Under the pieces are notes generated by a model that ran no database searches, had not been told where the DNA came from, and was given only the letters and a program-made list of their open reading frames with translations. A stretch of 64,000 nt of DNA, taken from the NCBI RefSeq assembly GCF_019175345.1, contig NZ_CP077717.1, positions 558,001 to 622,000 on the forward strand, in the 5' to 3' direction. Position numbers and translations under genes: made by a program. Source of the stretch: Saccharolobus shibatae B12. Its GTDB lineage: Archaea; Thermoproteota; Thermoprotei_A; Sulfolobales; Sulfolobaceae. Below are positions 27,276 through 36,729 of this stretch, in pieces. Each line of letters begins with the position of its first letter. The stretch's first letter is position 1.

Positions 27276-28872
27276 TATAATTTACCTATCAATATTTGTA
27301 CTAGTATTTTTAATAGCCCTAAGAAACTATATAATATCCCCTCCTTACACTCTGGGAGATACTACAATACTTCCCCCAACTAATCCAGGATTATACACGC
27401 CATCAGCCATAATACAATATTATTTATCCCTCTTGATTGGTGAGAACAATTTAATAAAAACGTTAAACTTTCTCGCCTTCATAATAGCACCAACTTCGAT
27501 CTACTTTACGTTAGGGAGAAAAGGTGATCTATTTAAAAGACTGATTTTACCTTTGATCTTCACATTAAACCCTATTGCCATTTCAATATTTTATACTGGA
27601 GATGGTGAAAGTATACTTTTAGTTTACTCATTACAACCATTAGTGTATTATCTCACGTATAAGATGTTATATGACGTAAAGAATAGATTCAAATATCTAA
27701 TCTACTTGAGTATTGTAGAGGTAATAGGTCAAATCTTCTTTTTTCAAATGTTCCTCTTCTCTTTCTTTTTTCAATTACCCTTTATCCTACTATCCATCAG
27801 GGAAAGAAAATACATGTTTTTCCTATATCCTATTCTAGCTGATCTTCTGGGATTTCTATCCGAACTATCATGGGAGATTTACCTATACATTGGCGTTGTC
27901 CCTGACGTGTTAGTTTCACCAGCAAACACTTTAGTAAGATTAGGGTTAGCCTATTATTCAACAATAGTATCAGCGCTCTTATTTGCGATTGTGATAATAA
28001 CTGCATTTATTTATAAGAATAAATACGCTCTAGCAACTATTACCTCGCTAGGATTTCTGCTGGTAATTTACGCTATTTTGCAGAATTTCCAATTTAATAT
28101 TCCAATCATTTCTGCATTGCTTGCTGCTATAACAACTTTCCAAACTAAGGTATACCTACTAAGTTTTGGTCTTCTGGACCTAAGTTTATTTTATCTAAAA
28201 AGGACTAGGGAGTTCACAATACCTTTACTCTTCTTGTTATTGATAGTCCTCCTTACCAATACCGGAGGATTACAAGCAACTACTTATTCAATTTTCTCCT
28301 TTAATCCACAACCAGTACCTACTTGGTATTATGAACTTTACGACTACTTAGCTCAAAATAACCCTAACAATGTTTACTCTCTAGTAACGCAATATCAATA
28401 CATACAATATTTGCCGGGGTTTAGCGGCTTCATTTATAATCCTAGTTTTGTGCATAACCTCACTAACCCGTTTTACGGAATGAAATATCTTCTCTCAACA
28501 TCGCAAATGAATTATGCTGAGTTAAAACTAGTGAAAACGTTCGGTCCAATTCTAGTGTACTATAACGAGAATTTTACTGGACTAGTGCATTACTTAAATG
28601 GAAGTCCAGTTAGTAATTATAGCATTTCCAATGAAGAGATTAAAATTTATGGTGATGCACCACCTTACGTAGTCTCATTACCGTATTCAAGCTATTGGAG
28701 TAATGCTGAAAACTACGAAGGTTTTCTTGAACTTAACAGTAATGTTTCCCAGAATTCTCTTACGATTTTATTACATGAATTATTTTTTGTAAGCCTATTT
28801 TTCCTTATCTTGCCTTTTGTTCTTTTGATCTTTGAAAAAACTCCCATGAAGAGTCTCATAGTCGGCCGCTGA
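27244..28872 (+). CDS. Large polytopic membrane protein, unknown (GT-C-like layout)
   Basis: About 542 residues. Roughly ten to twelve transmembrane helices in the first two thirds, then a ~150-residue outside domain rich in Tyr, Asn and Asn-linked sequons (NLT, NFT, NVS, NYS), and a final helix with a short basic tail. Multi-helix core plus soluble C-terminal part resembles GT-C glycosyltransferases, but I see no convincing catalytic Asp motif in the first loop, so function stays open. ATG 27244 is preferred, with GGTGAT as ribosome-binding site 10 nt upstream inside the previous gene. Confidence 0.75.
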   Translation: MNLKGLIKRDDIIYLSIFVLVFLIALRNYIISPPYTLGDTTILPPTNPGLYTPSAIIQYYLSLLIGENNLIKTLNFLAFIIAPTSIYFTLGRKGDLFKRLILPLIFTLNPIAISIFYTGDGESILLVYSLQPLVYYLTYKMLYDVKNRFKYLIYLSIVEVIGQIFFFQMFLFSFFFQLPFILLSIRERKYMFFLYPILADLLGFLSELSWEIYLYIGVVPDVLVSPANTLVRLGLAYYSTIVSALLFAIVIITAFIYKNKYALATITSLGFLLVIYAILQNFQFNIPIISALLAAITTFQTKVYLLSFGLLDLSLFYLKRTREFTIPLLFLLLIVLLTNTGGLQATTYSIFSFNPQPVPTWYYELYDYLAQNNPNNVYSLVTQYQYIQYLPGFSGFIYNPSFVHNLTNPFYGMKYLLSTSQMNYAELKLVKTFGPILVYYNENFTGLVHYLNGSPVSNYSISNEEIKIYGDAPPYVVSLPYSSYWSNAENYEGFLELNSNVSQNSLTILLHELFFVSLFFLILPFVLLIFEKTPMKSLIVGR

Positions 28873-28898
28873 CACGACCTTCATTCTCAATCTTCATG
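28842..28898 (+). terminator. Hairpin at the end of the membrane-protein gene
   Basis: TCCCATGAAG and CTTCATGGGA form a 10-bp inverted repeat spanning the stop codon of the 27244 gene. It is followed by a (TA)n stretch that may be the promoter region of the MscS gene. A true hairpin is unusual for this genome, where termination is normally at T-runs. Confidence 0.45.
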
Positions 28899-29033
28899 GG
28901 AATCTATATATATATATTATGATTTTTTGCTATTTTTATGTTTGCCTAAAATCTTCTACAGTTATTATGGTTCTTCTTGGCTTATATCAATTACTTCAGT
29001 AAAAATACTCTGATAACGCTTATTACTCATTGT

Positions 29034-29924
29034 ATGAAGTTTTATAGTATGGACTATAAGCCCTTTATAAAAATTCTTCTCACTCTAGTAATTCTGGCTC
29101 TTGTGGATTATTTAGCTAGTATAATTTTAAAGGCACTAGTGTTTTTCTTTCCTCAAATATCCACCTATACCTCTGATGCCCTTACAGCAATAACGGTTAT
29201 TATAATAGCCATAGGCGGTTTTTACATTATAAGAATTTTACAAGGTTTAATTTACAATCAACTACTGGCAAAATTGGAGAAAAGTACAGCTTCTAGCATA
29301 AAAGTCGCCCTTGATATTGTATTTTATACTATCCTTGTTCTTGTAATACTAGCAGCGTTAAAGGTTAACTTAACTGGAGTACTAGTTGGTGGAGCTGTGG
29401 GTGGTATAGTAATTGGTTTGGCAGTCCAAACAATTGCCCAAAATATTCTATCAGGATTATTAGTAACGTCTAGCAGAACCATAAGGCTAAACGATTCCGT
29501 TTCACTAATATCATGGATATGGGGAAACCCAATAATTGGGGAAGTCAGTAAGATATCACTACTCTTCACAGAAATTAGGACAATTAATGGAAACGTTATT
29601 AAGATACCTAATTCCGCTTTTCTAGGAAATACTGTATTTCAAAAATTGGAATCTGAACAATCCTTAACATACCCTTACCAATTACTGGTTAATGCAGATG
29701 TACCAGCTAACGACTTACTTAATTTAGCCAAGGCACATATTGCTGATTCCTTCTCTAAAATGAGTATCAGATTGCCGGAAATTTTCTTCACGGGAAAAAA
29801 TGGAGGTACGAACGCTTTCACTGTAATTTTACATTTTAATGATATAAATCAACTCAATGGTATATTAAGCTTAGTAAATGAAGCCTTTGATAAGGCATAT
29901 TGGGAACTTAAGAAAAAGAGTTAA
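29034..29924 (+). CDS. MscS-type mechanosensitive channel
   Basis: About 296 residues. Three or four N-terminal helices end in the Gly/Ala-rich pore helix GGAVGGIVIGLAVQTIAQNI, followed by the MscS beta domain (IRLNDSVSL, KIPNSAFLGN) and a C-terminal alpha/beta part. It is an osmotic release valve of the cytoplasmic membrane. Start uncertain: a TTG at 28977 gives a longer, poorly structured leader; ATG 29034 (or 29049) fits better. Confidence 0.88.
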   Translation: MKFYSMDYKPFIKILLTLVILALVDYLASIILKALVFFFPQISTYTSDALTAITVIIIAIGGFYIIRILQGLIYNQLLAKLEKSTASSIKVALDIVFYTILVLVILAALKVNLTGVLVGGAVGGIVIGLAVQTIAQNILSGLLVTSSRTIRLNDSVSLISWIWGNPIIGEVSKISLLFTEIRTINGNVIKIPNSAFLGNTVFQKLESEQSLTYPYQLLVNADVPANDLLNLAKAHIADSFSKMSIRLPEIFFTGKNGGTNAFTVILHFNDINQLNGILSLVNEAFDKAYWELKKKS

Positions 29925-30012
29925 ATAATAATAAAAATGAGTGTAGTACTAAAATAGAAATGTATGAAAAGATTCTATTATAGATTATAGTTTAAACTTT
30001 ATTATACACAAG

Positions 30013-30471
30013 ATCACATTAATATATAATGGAATAATAAAAGAGACAATAAAGACCAAACATGATATCGATGCAGTATTCAAAATACTGGCTGATCCAG
30101 AATTTCTCATACCTTTAGTTCTACCAGTTAGGAAATTTCTTCTAAGTTCTGACAAATTATATAGGCACTATATGCTCAGCCTTTGACAGACTGGGTTTGC
30201 AACCGTAGGAGGTATGAAGGGGAACATAGGAGGATTACCAGTTGTTTTCCAAGGTAGAGAATATGTGGAATCCTATACAATTAATTACGTAATCGAATTT
30301 TATAGACCACCCAGTGTCTCCGGGAAAATAAATATTCAAGCTATCGAAGATAAAATAAATATTACCGTACTATTCCAGAATTTATATATAATATATTTGC
30401 CACTAAGGGTATATATATCCAATAAATTAAATGAACTAGAGAAAACATTTGATAAGAAAATTAGATTATAG
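30013..30471 (+). pseudogene. Broken SRPBCC/CoxG-like gene
   Basis: One frame gives a protein-like sequence with an internal TGA (30184-30186) and no start codon at the expected place. Before the stop: KTKHDIDAVFKILADPEF, the usual opening of SRPBCC/START-like proteins. After it: GGLPVVFQGREYVESYTINYV and a C-terminal helix. The downstream part can be read as an 85-codon frame starting at ATG 30214. It looks like a decayed copy rather than a working gene. Confidence 0.55.
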
Positions 30472-30503
30472 GGAATAAAGAGAAAACTCTAGCTTCATAT
30501 TGT

Positions 30504-30818
30504 TCATCGAGTGTTGGTTTTTAGAAGTTCAATGACTTTCTCTTTAGCTAAATTTAAATTCTCCCTTATCTTAATAAACTCTTCAATATGCGTCCTCAGT
30601 AATTTACCCTTTTCAGTTATTTCATAAATCCTTTTTCCATTTTCAGTTTTAATGCTTAAAGCGCCTACTTTTATTAATCGATCTAAATATTTTTGAGCTA
30701 CCAAATAATTTATACCCGCACCATATATTACCCTTGTAACACCACATTCTGGATCACAACTCCTCAATATATCAAGCATTATTTCCATTGTTCCTCTTTT
30801 ACGTCGTTCAACTTGCAT
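30504..30818 (-). CDS. Winged-helix transcription regulator (HTH_45-like)
   Basis: 104 residues: KRGTMEIMLDILRSC, a recognition-type helix region INYLVAQKYLDRLIKVGAL, a wing YEITEKGKLL, and a C-terminal helix with heptad-like leucines for dimerisation. This is the common crenarchaeal PF14947 wHTH family. A perfect palindrome GTTTATAAAC lies at 30839-30848, 20 nt before the start and across the TATA region, which suggests autoregulation. Target genes unknown. Confidence 0.85.
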   Translation of the reverse strand: MQVERRKRGTMEIMLDILRSCDPECGVTRVIYGAGINYLVAQKYLDRLIKVGALSIKTENGKRIYEITEKGKLLRTHIEEFIKIRENLNLAKEKVIELLKTNTR

Positions 30819-30997
30819 ATAATAATATATAAGTAGAAGTTTATAAACATTATCGGAAAATTTAATAACAGCGAAAATATTATAGGAATACGTTGAAATT
30901 TAGAACACAATATATAAACACAATAAGAAATTGTCATGATAAAAATTTTTATGGCAAACTAGCGAGCATGTTAAAGCAAATTTTAGAAAAGCTTATT

Positions 30998-32017
30998 TTA
31001 ATCCGGCAATTCTAGCAACTCCCTAACCTTTTGAAAAGTCGACGGATTTCCTAAGATTATCAGCTGATCTCCAAGTTTTAGCTCGGTATCCTTATTGAAA
31101 TAAGGGTCTATTTTATTATTCCTTATAATAGCCAACGGAACTACTTCACTAGGTAAATCGCTAATCTTCTTCGCTTTTTTGACTTCAAAGATTCCAATTA
31201 TCATATCTCCAGTCCTTTCTGGAAATATTAAGCCTGCGATATTGGTTGAGAGTGCTGCACTGGCAGCTATTCTGCCTATAATATCTTCTCTAGGTATTAC
31301 CAAATCTGCACCAGCTGTCTTAAAGAGATCAGTTAACGAGTAATCCCTAACTGCAACTATTACCTTAAGAGGAGGGTTAAGTTTCTGTAACTTAAGTGTT
31401 ATTAATAGAGCCTCCATATCGTTTTCCATTATGACTATAGCGTTTTTTGCGTAACTGACACCAGCTGAAATTAAGTTATTATCATCCTTAGGATCACCTA
31501 GAATTACCGCATCTCCTCTAATATTGTTCGCAATGTCTTTAGAGCTGGTCAGCACAATGTAATCCACACCAAGTCTATTTAGCCTCCTAACGGCACTTAG
31601 TATTTCGCTACCGTTGCCTATTAAAATAGTATGACCTTTCATATGTCTGCCTCTCCATCTAGCTTTTGCGTCATTCCATGTAGCTCTACTTATTAAGGTA
31701 GCTACAATACTCTGTATTATGCTAGTATATAATCCTACCGCAAGAATAATAGTTAACGTTAGTATTATCTTTTCGGTAGAAGTCATTTGGTAAATGTTTG
31801 GTGAATATAATCCTACTGTGGTTACAACGTTCACTCCAGCGTATATAGCGGAAATCCAGTCTAAATGCTGATAGTTCACAAAAACTATTGCATTAATGAG
31901 TACTGCCAAACCTAATAACACAATCTGAATATAGATTCTCTTAAATACTGAATATGGTGCCACAAGATTTTCCAAGATCGGTATAACTATCCTATTCCAA
32001 ATTTTGTCCTTGTCCAC
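30998..32017 (-). CDS. K+ channel-like protein with RCK (TrkA-N/TrkA-C) domains
   Basis: 339 residues: two transmembrane helices (about 30-48 and 84-110) flanking a pore loop, then a TrkA-N Rossmann domain starting HTILIGNG (about 129) and a TrkA-C domain. This is the MthK-type layout. The selectivity filter region reads TTVGLYSP (66-73) where K+ channels have T-V-G-Y-G-D, so the TVG part is kept but GYGD is lost. Ion choice may differ. GTG start with TTTAAAATATC ~27 nt upstream fits a leaderless mRNA. Confidence 0.85.
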   Translation of the reverse strand: MDKDKIWNRIVIPILENLVAPYSVFKRIYIQIVLLGLAVLINAIVFVNYQHLDWISAIYAGVNVVTTVGLYSPNIYQMTSTEKIILTLTIILAVGLYTSIIQSIVATLISRATWNDAKARWRGRHMKGHTILIGNGSEILSAVRRLNRLGVDYIVLTSSKDIANNIRGDAVILGDPKDDNNLISAGVSYAKNAIVIMENDMEALLITLKLQKLNPPLKVIVAVRDYSLTDLFKTAGADLVIPREDIIGRIAASAALSTNIAGLIFPERTGDMIIGIFEVKKAKKISDLPSEVVPLAIIRNNKIDPYFNKDTELKLGDQLIILGNPSTFQKVRELLELPD

Positions 32018-32103
32018 AAATATGAGTATAATATTATTGATATTTTAAACAATCGCTTAGATTTGGGAAAAATCCTTAATAGCTTAACCTTGCTATTTCA
32101 CTT

Positions 32104-32733
32104 ATGAAGCTAACAAATAGGAGGAATTTCTTAAAATTACTCCTCATATCCTCATCGTTGTTGGTCTTGGGTAGGTTATCAATTAGTGAAATGCAACATG
32201 CTCAAAATGGTTTAACACCATTTGGTTCTTGGTATGTAGTTCAATACAGTCAAGTCGTACCAGATATTCTACTGAGTAACTACGTTTTAACGGTGGATGG
32301 TGAGGTCGAGAACCCGGTACAATTAACTTATCAAGATTTACTTACCATGCCTTCAATTGAGGTTAAGGATACAATACAATGCGTTTCGGACCCCTATTTT
32401 CTCAGGGCAAATGTAGTTTGGAAGGGAGTGCCATTAAGCAATATAATCGACATGGTTAAACCTAAGCCTAGTGTAATAAAAATAGTTGGTTACGGTGCTG
32501 ATGGCTACACTGCAGATTTGCCTATAGAAAAGGCAAATGATCCAAATGTGCTAGTAACTTACATGGCTGATGGTAAACCATTGCCACAAGTTCATGGATA
32601 TCCAGTTAGGCTTTCAGTACCAGGGTGGTGGGGTTATACTTACATTAAATGGCTAGTTAGGCTTCATTTCACATCTAAAAACATTTTAGGCTATTGGGAA
32701 TCTCTGGGGTACCCTGATTATGCGAAAAAGTAA
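32104..32733 (+). CDS. Tat-exported molybdopterin oxidoreductase, sulfite-oxidase/MsrP-like
   Basis: 209 residues. The N-terminal NRRNFLK plus hydrophobic stretch is a twin-arginine signal, so the folded cofactor-containing enzyme is exported. The body is an oxidoreductase molybdopterin-binding domain with the molybdenum-ligating cysteine in DTIQCVSDP, and GYGADGYT and HGYPVRL typical of YedY/MsrP and sulfite oxidase. No dimerisation domain is present, so it is the short form. The next gene overlaps its end by 14 nt and encodes a membrane protein, an arrangement like MsrP-MsrQ. The substrate (S-oxide, sulfite or other) is open. Confidence 0.87.
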   Translation: MKLTNRRNFLKLLLISSSLLVLGRLSISEMQHAQNGLTPFGSWYVVQYSQVVPDILLSNYVLTVDGEVENPVQLTYQDLLTMPSIEVKDTIQCVSDPYFLRANVVWKGVPLSNIIDMVKPKPSVIKIVGYGADGYTADLPIEKANDPNVLVTYMADGKPLPQVHGYPVRLSVPGWWGYTYIKWLVRLHFTSKNILGYWESLGYPDYAKK

Positions 32734-33196
32734 CATTGGAATGATTATTTCTGCAATAATTCCATCATTTACGTTAATTTACCAACCGGTTTGGATATTA
32801 GGACTAATGATAGGTTCCATATCTTCTACTAAGGCCTTTGATCCAACTTTTAAGGATTCGATTTACAGCCCTAATTTTCGAAAAGATACGTCGATAATTC
32901 TACTAATATTGTCCATCTTAGAGGGTATTTCGGGATTCGGCGCGGGTCCACAAACTTCAAATATAATTAGTACATTAACTTTTAACTTGTTAAATAGGGG
33001 AAACTCTTTAGAATTGCATCTAGTTCTAATAATTCCATTGGCACTAGTCTTCATCTTACACACCGTCTCTGGATTTGGGTCACTATTACTTTCAAAAGGT
33101 ATTAAAAATCCGCTATTATTCAAATACGTCATCCCTTTTGTTTGGATAATAATGTATCTCGTGGTAGTCTATTTGGATCTATATTACTTTTTATGA
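32720..33196 (+). CDS. Membrane partner of the molybdoenzyme
   Basis: 158 residues with four hydrophobic helices, starting 14 nt before the end of the molybdoenzyme gene. One helix holds two histidines 14 residues apart (HLVLIIPLALVFILH), a spacing used for haem b ligands in cytochrome b type helices. It could pass electrons from quinone to the exported molybdoenzyme, as MsrQ does in bacteria. No sequence similarity to MsrQ is evident to me; role inferred from gene order and the His pair. Confidence 0.72.
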   Translation: MRKSNIGMIISAIIPSFTLIYQPVWILGLMIGSISSTKAFDPTFKDSIYSPNFRKDTSIILLILSILEGISGFGAGPQTSNIISTLTFNLLNRGNSLELHLVLIIPLALVFILHTVSGFGSLLLSKGIKNPLLFKYVIPFVWIIMYLVVVYLDLYYFL

Positions 33197-33275
33197 CTTA
33201 AATGGCCATTTTTAATAGGAAAATTTCCAAAATTAATAATAAAGATTTATATATGTGTATAAAGTAATGTAGATT

Positions 33276-33443
33276 ATGTATCCTAAAAAGGGAAAATATT
33301 ATACAATACGAAAGACATCAATCTGTCATTCGGGTTACGGAATATTTGAATGTGAAGACGAGGAGAAATGTACCCTAATAGCGTGCACCTATGTAAGTAA
33401 TTTATCAAGCCCCTTATTTTTAACTCCTGAAAATTTTAGTTAA
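33276..33443 (+). CDS. 55-aa cysteine-rich small protein
   Basis: ATG at 33276, stop at 33441-33443: MYPKKGKYYTIRKTS then four Cys (C17, C26, C32, C37) in CHSGYGIFE, CEDEEKC and IACTY contexts. The start lies 25-30 nt after TTTATATATG (about 33246-33255), a good leaderless promoter. It stands alone just before the formate dehydrogenase-like gene. The four cysteines suggest a small zinc-binding protein. No known family recognised. Confidence 0.5.
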   Translation: MYPKKGKYYTIRKTSICHSGYGIFECEDEEKCTLIACTYVSNLSSPLFLTPENFS

Positions 33444-33469
33444 GAAACTTTTTAAGAGCCCCATAAGAG

Positions 33470-36409
33470 ATGATTTTTGTGTCAATAAAATTAGCTATAG
33501 ATAATAAAGAGATTGTAGCTAACGAAAGAGAGACAATTTTATCAGTCCTAAAGAGGAATGGTATTTACATTCCACACATATGTTACAATGAAGGACTAGT
33601 TCCCATAGAAAGCTGTGATTCCTGCCTAGTTGAGGTTAATGGGAAACTAGTTAGAGCTTGCTCAACAAGGGTCGAAGATGGAATGAATATTTCAGTCAAC
33701 TCTAAGAGAGCGATGGAAGCAAGAAAGACAGCAATCTCAAGGATACTGAGATATCATAAGTTGTACTGCAGTATGTGTGAAAATAATAATGGGGATTGCG
33801 TTCTTCACGAGTCTGTAATAAAATTGAATATTAACTCTCAGAAGTACATTGAAAAGCCTTATCAAGTTGACGATAGTGGACCCTTCTATGTATATGATCC
33901 ATCTCAATGTATATTATGTGGAAGATGTGTTGAGGCTTGCCAAGATTTTGCAGTAAACGAGGTAATATGGATTAATTGGGATCTCAATCCCCCAAGGGTA
34001 GTTTGGGATAATGGTAATCCAATAGGTAACTCCTCATGCGTCAATTGTGGTACATGTGTTACTGTTTGCCCAGTTAACGCATTAATGGAGAAGTCAATGT
34101 TAGGGGAGGCTGGATATCTCACTTGGATTAATAAGGATTTAAAGAAAAAGGCAATAGAGGCTATAGGGAAAGCTGAGGATAACTTTAGCTTATTAATGAC
34201 TTTTAGTGAAATTGAGGCTAATGCTAGAAGTTCGCAAATAAAAAAGACTAAAACAGTGTGTATATACTGTGGTGTTGGATGTTCATTTGAGGTTTGGACC
34301 AAGGGTAGAAAGATATTAAAAGTTGAGCCAAAACCAGAATCTCCTGCAAATGGTATTCTAACTTGCGTAAAGGGTAAGTTTGGATGGGATTTCGTAAATA
34401 GTCCGGAGAGAATTACTAAGCCTTTAATAAGGGAAGGAGATAGATTTAGAGAAGCTAGTTGGGATGAGGCAATCTCGTACATAGCTAAAAGATTAAAGGA
34501 GATCAAGGAGAGGTATGGTCCAGATTCCATAGGTTTCATAGCCTCAGACAAGATGAGCAATGAAGAGGCATATCTATTACAGAAACTGGCAAGAGGTATA
34601 ATAGGTACTAATAATGTAGATAACTCAGCAAGGTATTGTCAAGCTCCAGCAACAATTGGGTTATGGAGAACAGTGGGAATAGGTGCCGATTCGGGTACAA
34701 TTAAGGACATTGAAAACGCTAACCTAATTATAATTGTTGGACACAATACCACTGAGAGTCATCCCGTGATAGGAAGTAAGGTAAAGAGGGCTAAGAAGAT
34801 TAAGGGTTCAAAGATTGTGGTAATCGACGTTAGGAAACACGAGATTGCTGAAAAGGCTGACTTGTTTATCAAACCTAAGCCTGGTACTGATGCAGCAGTT
34901 TTAGCTGGTGTTACTAAATACCTTATTGATCAAGGATGGGTTGATAAGGAATTTATCGATAAGAAGGTTTATGGCTTTGAGGAGTTTAAGGAATCCATTA
35001 AGGGATTCACATTAGATTACGTGGAAAGTATAACAGGTGTTCCTAGAGAGCAAATAGTTAAACTTGCTGAAATGGTTCATAATGCAAGTAGTGTAGCAGT
35101 GCTATGGGGAATGGGAGTAACTCAACATTTAGGCGGAGCTGATACTTCAACGATAATTTCAGACCTATTGCTCATAACTGGAAATTACGGGAAGCCGGGT
35201 AGTGGGGCATTCCCAATGAGAGGTCATAACAACGTTCAAGGAGTTAGTGATTTCGGTTGTTTACCTAATTATTTACCCGGATATCAAAAACTAGAGGATG
35301 AAAATGTAATAGGGAAATTCGAGGAAGCTTGGGGTGTTAAGTTAAACAGAAAAGCTGGATTACAGATTCCAGAAATGATTGAAGGTGTACTGGAAGGGAA
35401 AACTCGCGCGCTATATATAGTTGGCGAGGATACTGTAATGGTTGATTGTGGAACTCCTTTAACTAAACAAGCTTTAGAGAAAATAGACTTCCTAGTGGTA
35501 CAAGATATGTTCATGACTGAGACTGCAAAGCTAGCTGATGTAATATTGCCTGCAGCTGCTAGCCTAGAGAAGGATGGTACGTTCGTTAATACTGAAAGGA
35601 GAATACAAAGGTTTTACAAGGCTATGGAACCAATGGGTGATTCTAAACCTGACTGGGAAATAATACAAATGGTTGCTAACGCGTTAGGAGCCAATTGGAG
35701 CTATAAACATCCAGCAGAGATAATGGATGAGATAGCAAAACTATGTCCTATATTCGCTGGGGTTAGCTATTCAAGATTAGAAGGGTTTAATAGTCTATTA
35801 TGGCCTGTTAATGAGGATGGTAGCGATACTCCACTGCTTTACACAAATGCCTTTGCTACTAAAGATGGTAAGGCTATACTTTATCCGTTAACTTGGAAGC
35901 CACCGGAACTTAAGGATGAGGTTCACAAAGTGACTGTAAATACTGGAAGGGTATTAGAGCACTTCCATGTAGGTAATATGACTAGGAGAGTTGAGGGTTT
36001 GAGGAGAAAAGTTCCCGAGACGTTTGTAGAGGTATCTAAAGAGTTAGCCTCTAAGTACGCCATCAAAAACGGTGACCTTGTGCTTGTCAAGTCCAAATTC
36101 GGTGGAGAAATTAGAGCAAGGGCTATAGTTAGTGATAGGGTAGAGGGCGAAGAAATCTTCATACCTCTATATGCATCTGATCCTTCCAAAGGTGTAAATA
36201 ACTTGACTGGGTTAGTGATAGATAAGGCTAGTGGAACCCCAGGGTATAAGGATACGCCGGTTGTTATCGAGAAAATAGAGGAGGGCAAGGGTGAAAGCCC
36301 CTTACCCTTAGATAATTGGAGATTTCACGTGAATGAAAGGAGAAGACAAATAGGCATAGAGGTGGAGAAGAAATGGAAGAGGGAGGAGTTCAAACCATTG
36401 ACAAGCTAA
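33470..36409 (+). CDS. Formate dehydrogenase-type molybdopterin oxidoreductase, alpha subunit with N-terminal Fe-S domains
   Basis: 979 residues. Order: 2Fe-2S ferredoxin domain (about 1-85), His/Cys [4Fe-4S] segment (CSMCENNNGDC), two 4Fe-4S motifs (CILCGRCVEAC, CVNCGTCVTVC), then the catalytic part with its own 4Fe-4S (CIYCGVGC) and the molybdopterin domains. The probable molybdenum ligand is C390 in SARYCQAPA, so a Cys rather than selenocysteine form. Such enzymes oxidise formate in the cytosol and pass electrons to NAD, ferredoxin or a partner. ACTTTTTAAG precedes the start; a GTG at 33479 is an alternative start. Followed by DUF1641 and fdhD with overlaps. Confidence 0.92.
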   Translation: MIFVSIKLAIDNKEIVANERETILSVLKRNGIYIPHICYNEGLVPIESCDSCLVEVNGKLVRACSTRVEDGMNISVNSKRAMEARKTAISRILRYHKLYCSMCENNNGDCVLHESVIKLNINSQKYIEKPYQVDDSGPFYVYDPSQCILCGRCVEACQDFAVNEVIWINWDLNPPRVVWDNGNPIGNSSCVNCGTCVTVCPVNALMEKSMLGEAGYLTWINKDLKKKAIEAIGKAEDNFSLLMTFSEIEANARSSQIKKTKTVCIYCGVGCSFEVWTKGRKILKVEPKPESPANGILTCVKGKFGWDFVNSPERITKPLIREGDRFREASWDEAISYIAKRLKEIKERYGPDSIGFIASDKMSNEEAYLLQKLARGIIGTNNVDNSARYCQAPATIGLWRTVGIGADSGTIKDIENANLIIIVGHNTTESHPVIGSKVKRAKKIKGSKIVVIDVRKHEIAEKADLFIKPKPGTDAAVLAGVTKYLIDQGWVDKEFIDKKVYGFEEFKESIKGFTLDYVESITGVPREQIVKLAEMVHNASSVAVLWGMGVTQHLGGADTSTIISDLLLITGNYGKPGSGAFPMRGHNNVQGVSDFGCLPNYLPGYQKLEDENVIGKFEEAWGVKLNRKAGLQIPEMIEGVLEGKTRALYIVGEDTVMVDCGTPLTKQALEKIDFLVVQDMFMTETAKLADVILPAAASLEKDGTFVNTERRIQRFYKAMEPMGDSKPDWEIIQMVANALGANWSYKHPAEIMDEIAKLCPIFAGVSYSRLEGFNSLLWPVNEDGSDTPLLYTNAFATKDGKAILYPLTWKPPELKDEVHKVTVNTGRVLEHFHVGNMTRRVEGLRRKVPETFVEVSKELASKYAIKNGDLVLVKSKFGGEIRARAIVSDRVEGEEIFIPLYASDPSKGVNNLTGLVIDKASGTPGYKDTPVVIEKIEEGKGESPLPLDNWRFHVNERRRQIGIEVEKKWKREEFKPLTS

Positions 36410-36729
36410 TTGAACAATTAATTGAGAGTAGAGAGGCCATCGAGAGCTTTTTAAAACTAATTAACGCTCTACAAAAGACTGGGATCTTGCCATTGCTAGT
36501 AGGAATTGTGAATAGTCTCGACCACAATTTGGCCTTTTTAGCCGAGCAAAACGCAATGTTGATAAGGAATGTTAATGTAATATATGGTGTACTTAGTGGG
36601 AAAGAGGAAGCTAAGGATATTAGTTTAACTGAATTAATTAAACAGCTTAACGACCCAGACGTAAAGAGAGGACTATACTTATTACTAAAGATACTTAAGG
36701 CGATTGGAAGTGCAGGTAAAGAAGTTTAA
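36373..36729 (+). CDS. DUF1641 protein (formate dehydrogenase-associated)
   Basis: 118 residues, helical, with the family core TGILPLLVGIVNSLDHN and the C-terminal DPDVKRGLYLLLKILKAIG. DUF1641 proteins accompany cytosolic formate dehydrogenases in bacteria and archaea and are thought to be a small subunit or electron-transfer partner. It overlaps the alpha subunit gene by 37 nt and fdhD by 26 nt, so the three are one unit. Confidence 0.9.
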   Translation: MEEGGVQTIDKLIEQLIESREAIESFLKLINALQKTGILPLLVGIVNSLDHNLAFLAEQNAMLIRNVNVIYGVLSGKEEAKDISLTELIKQLNDPDVKRGLYLLLKILKAIGSAGKEV

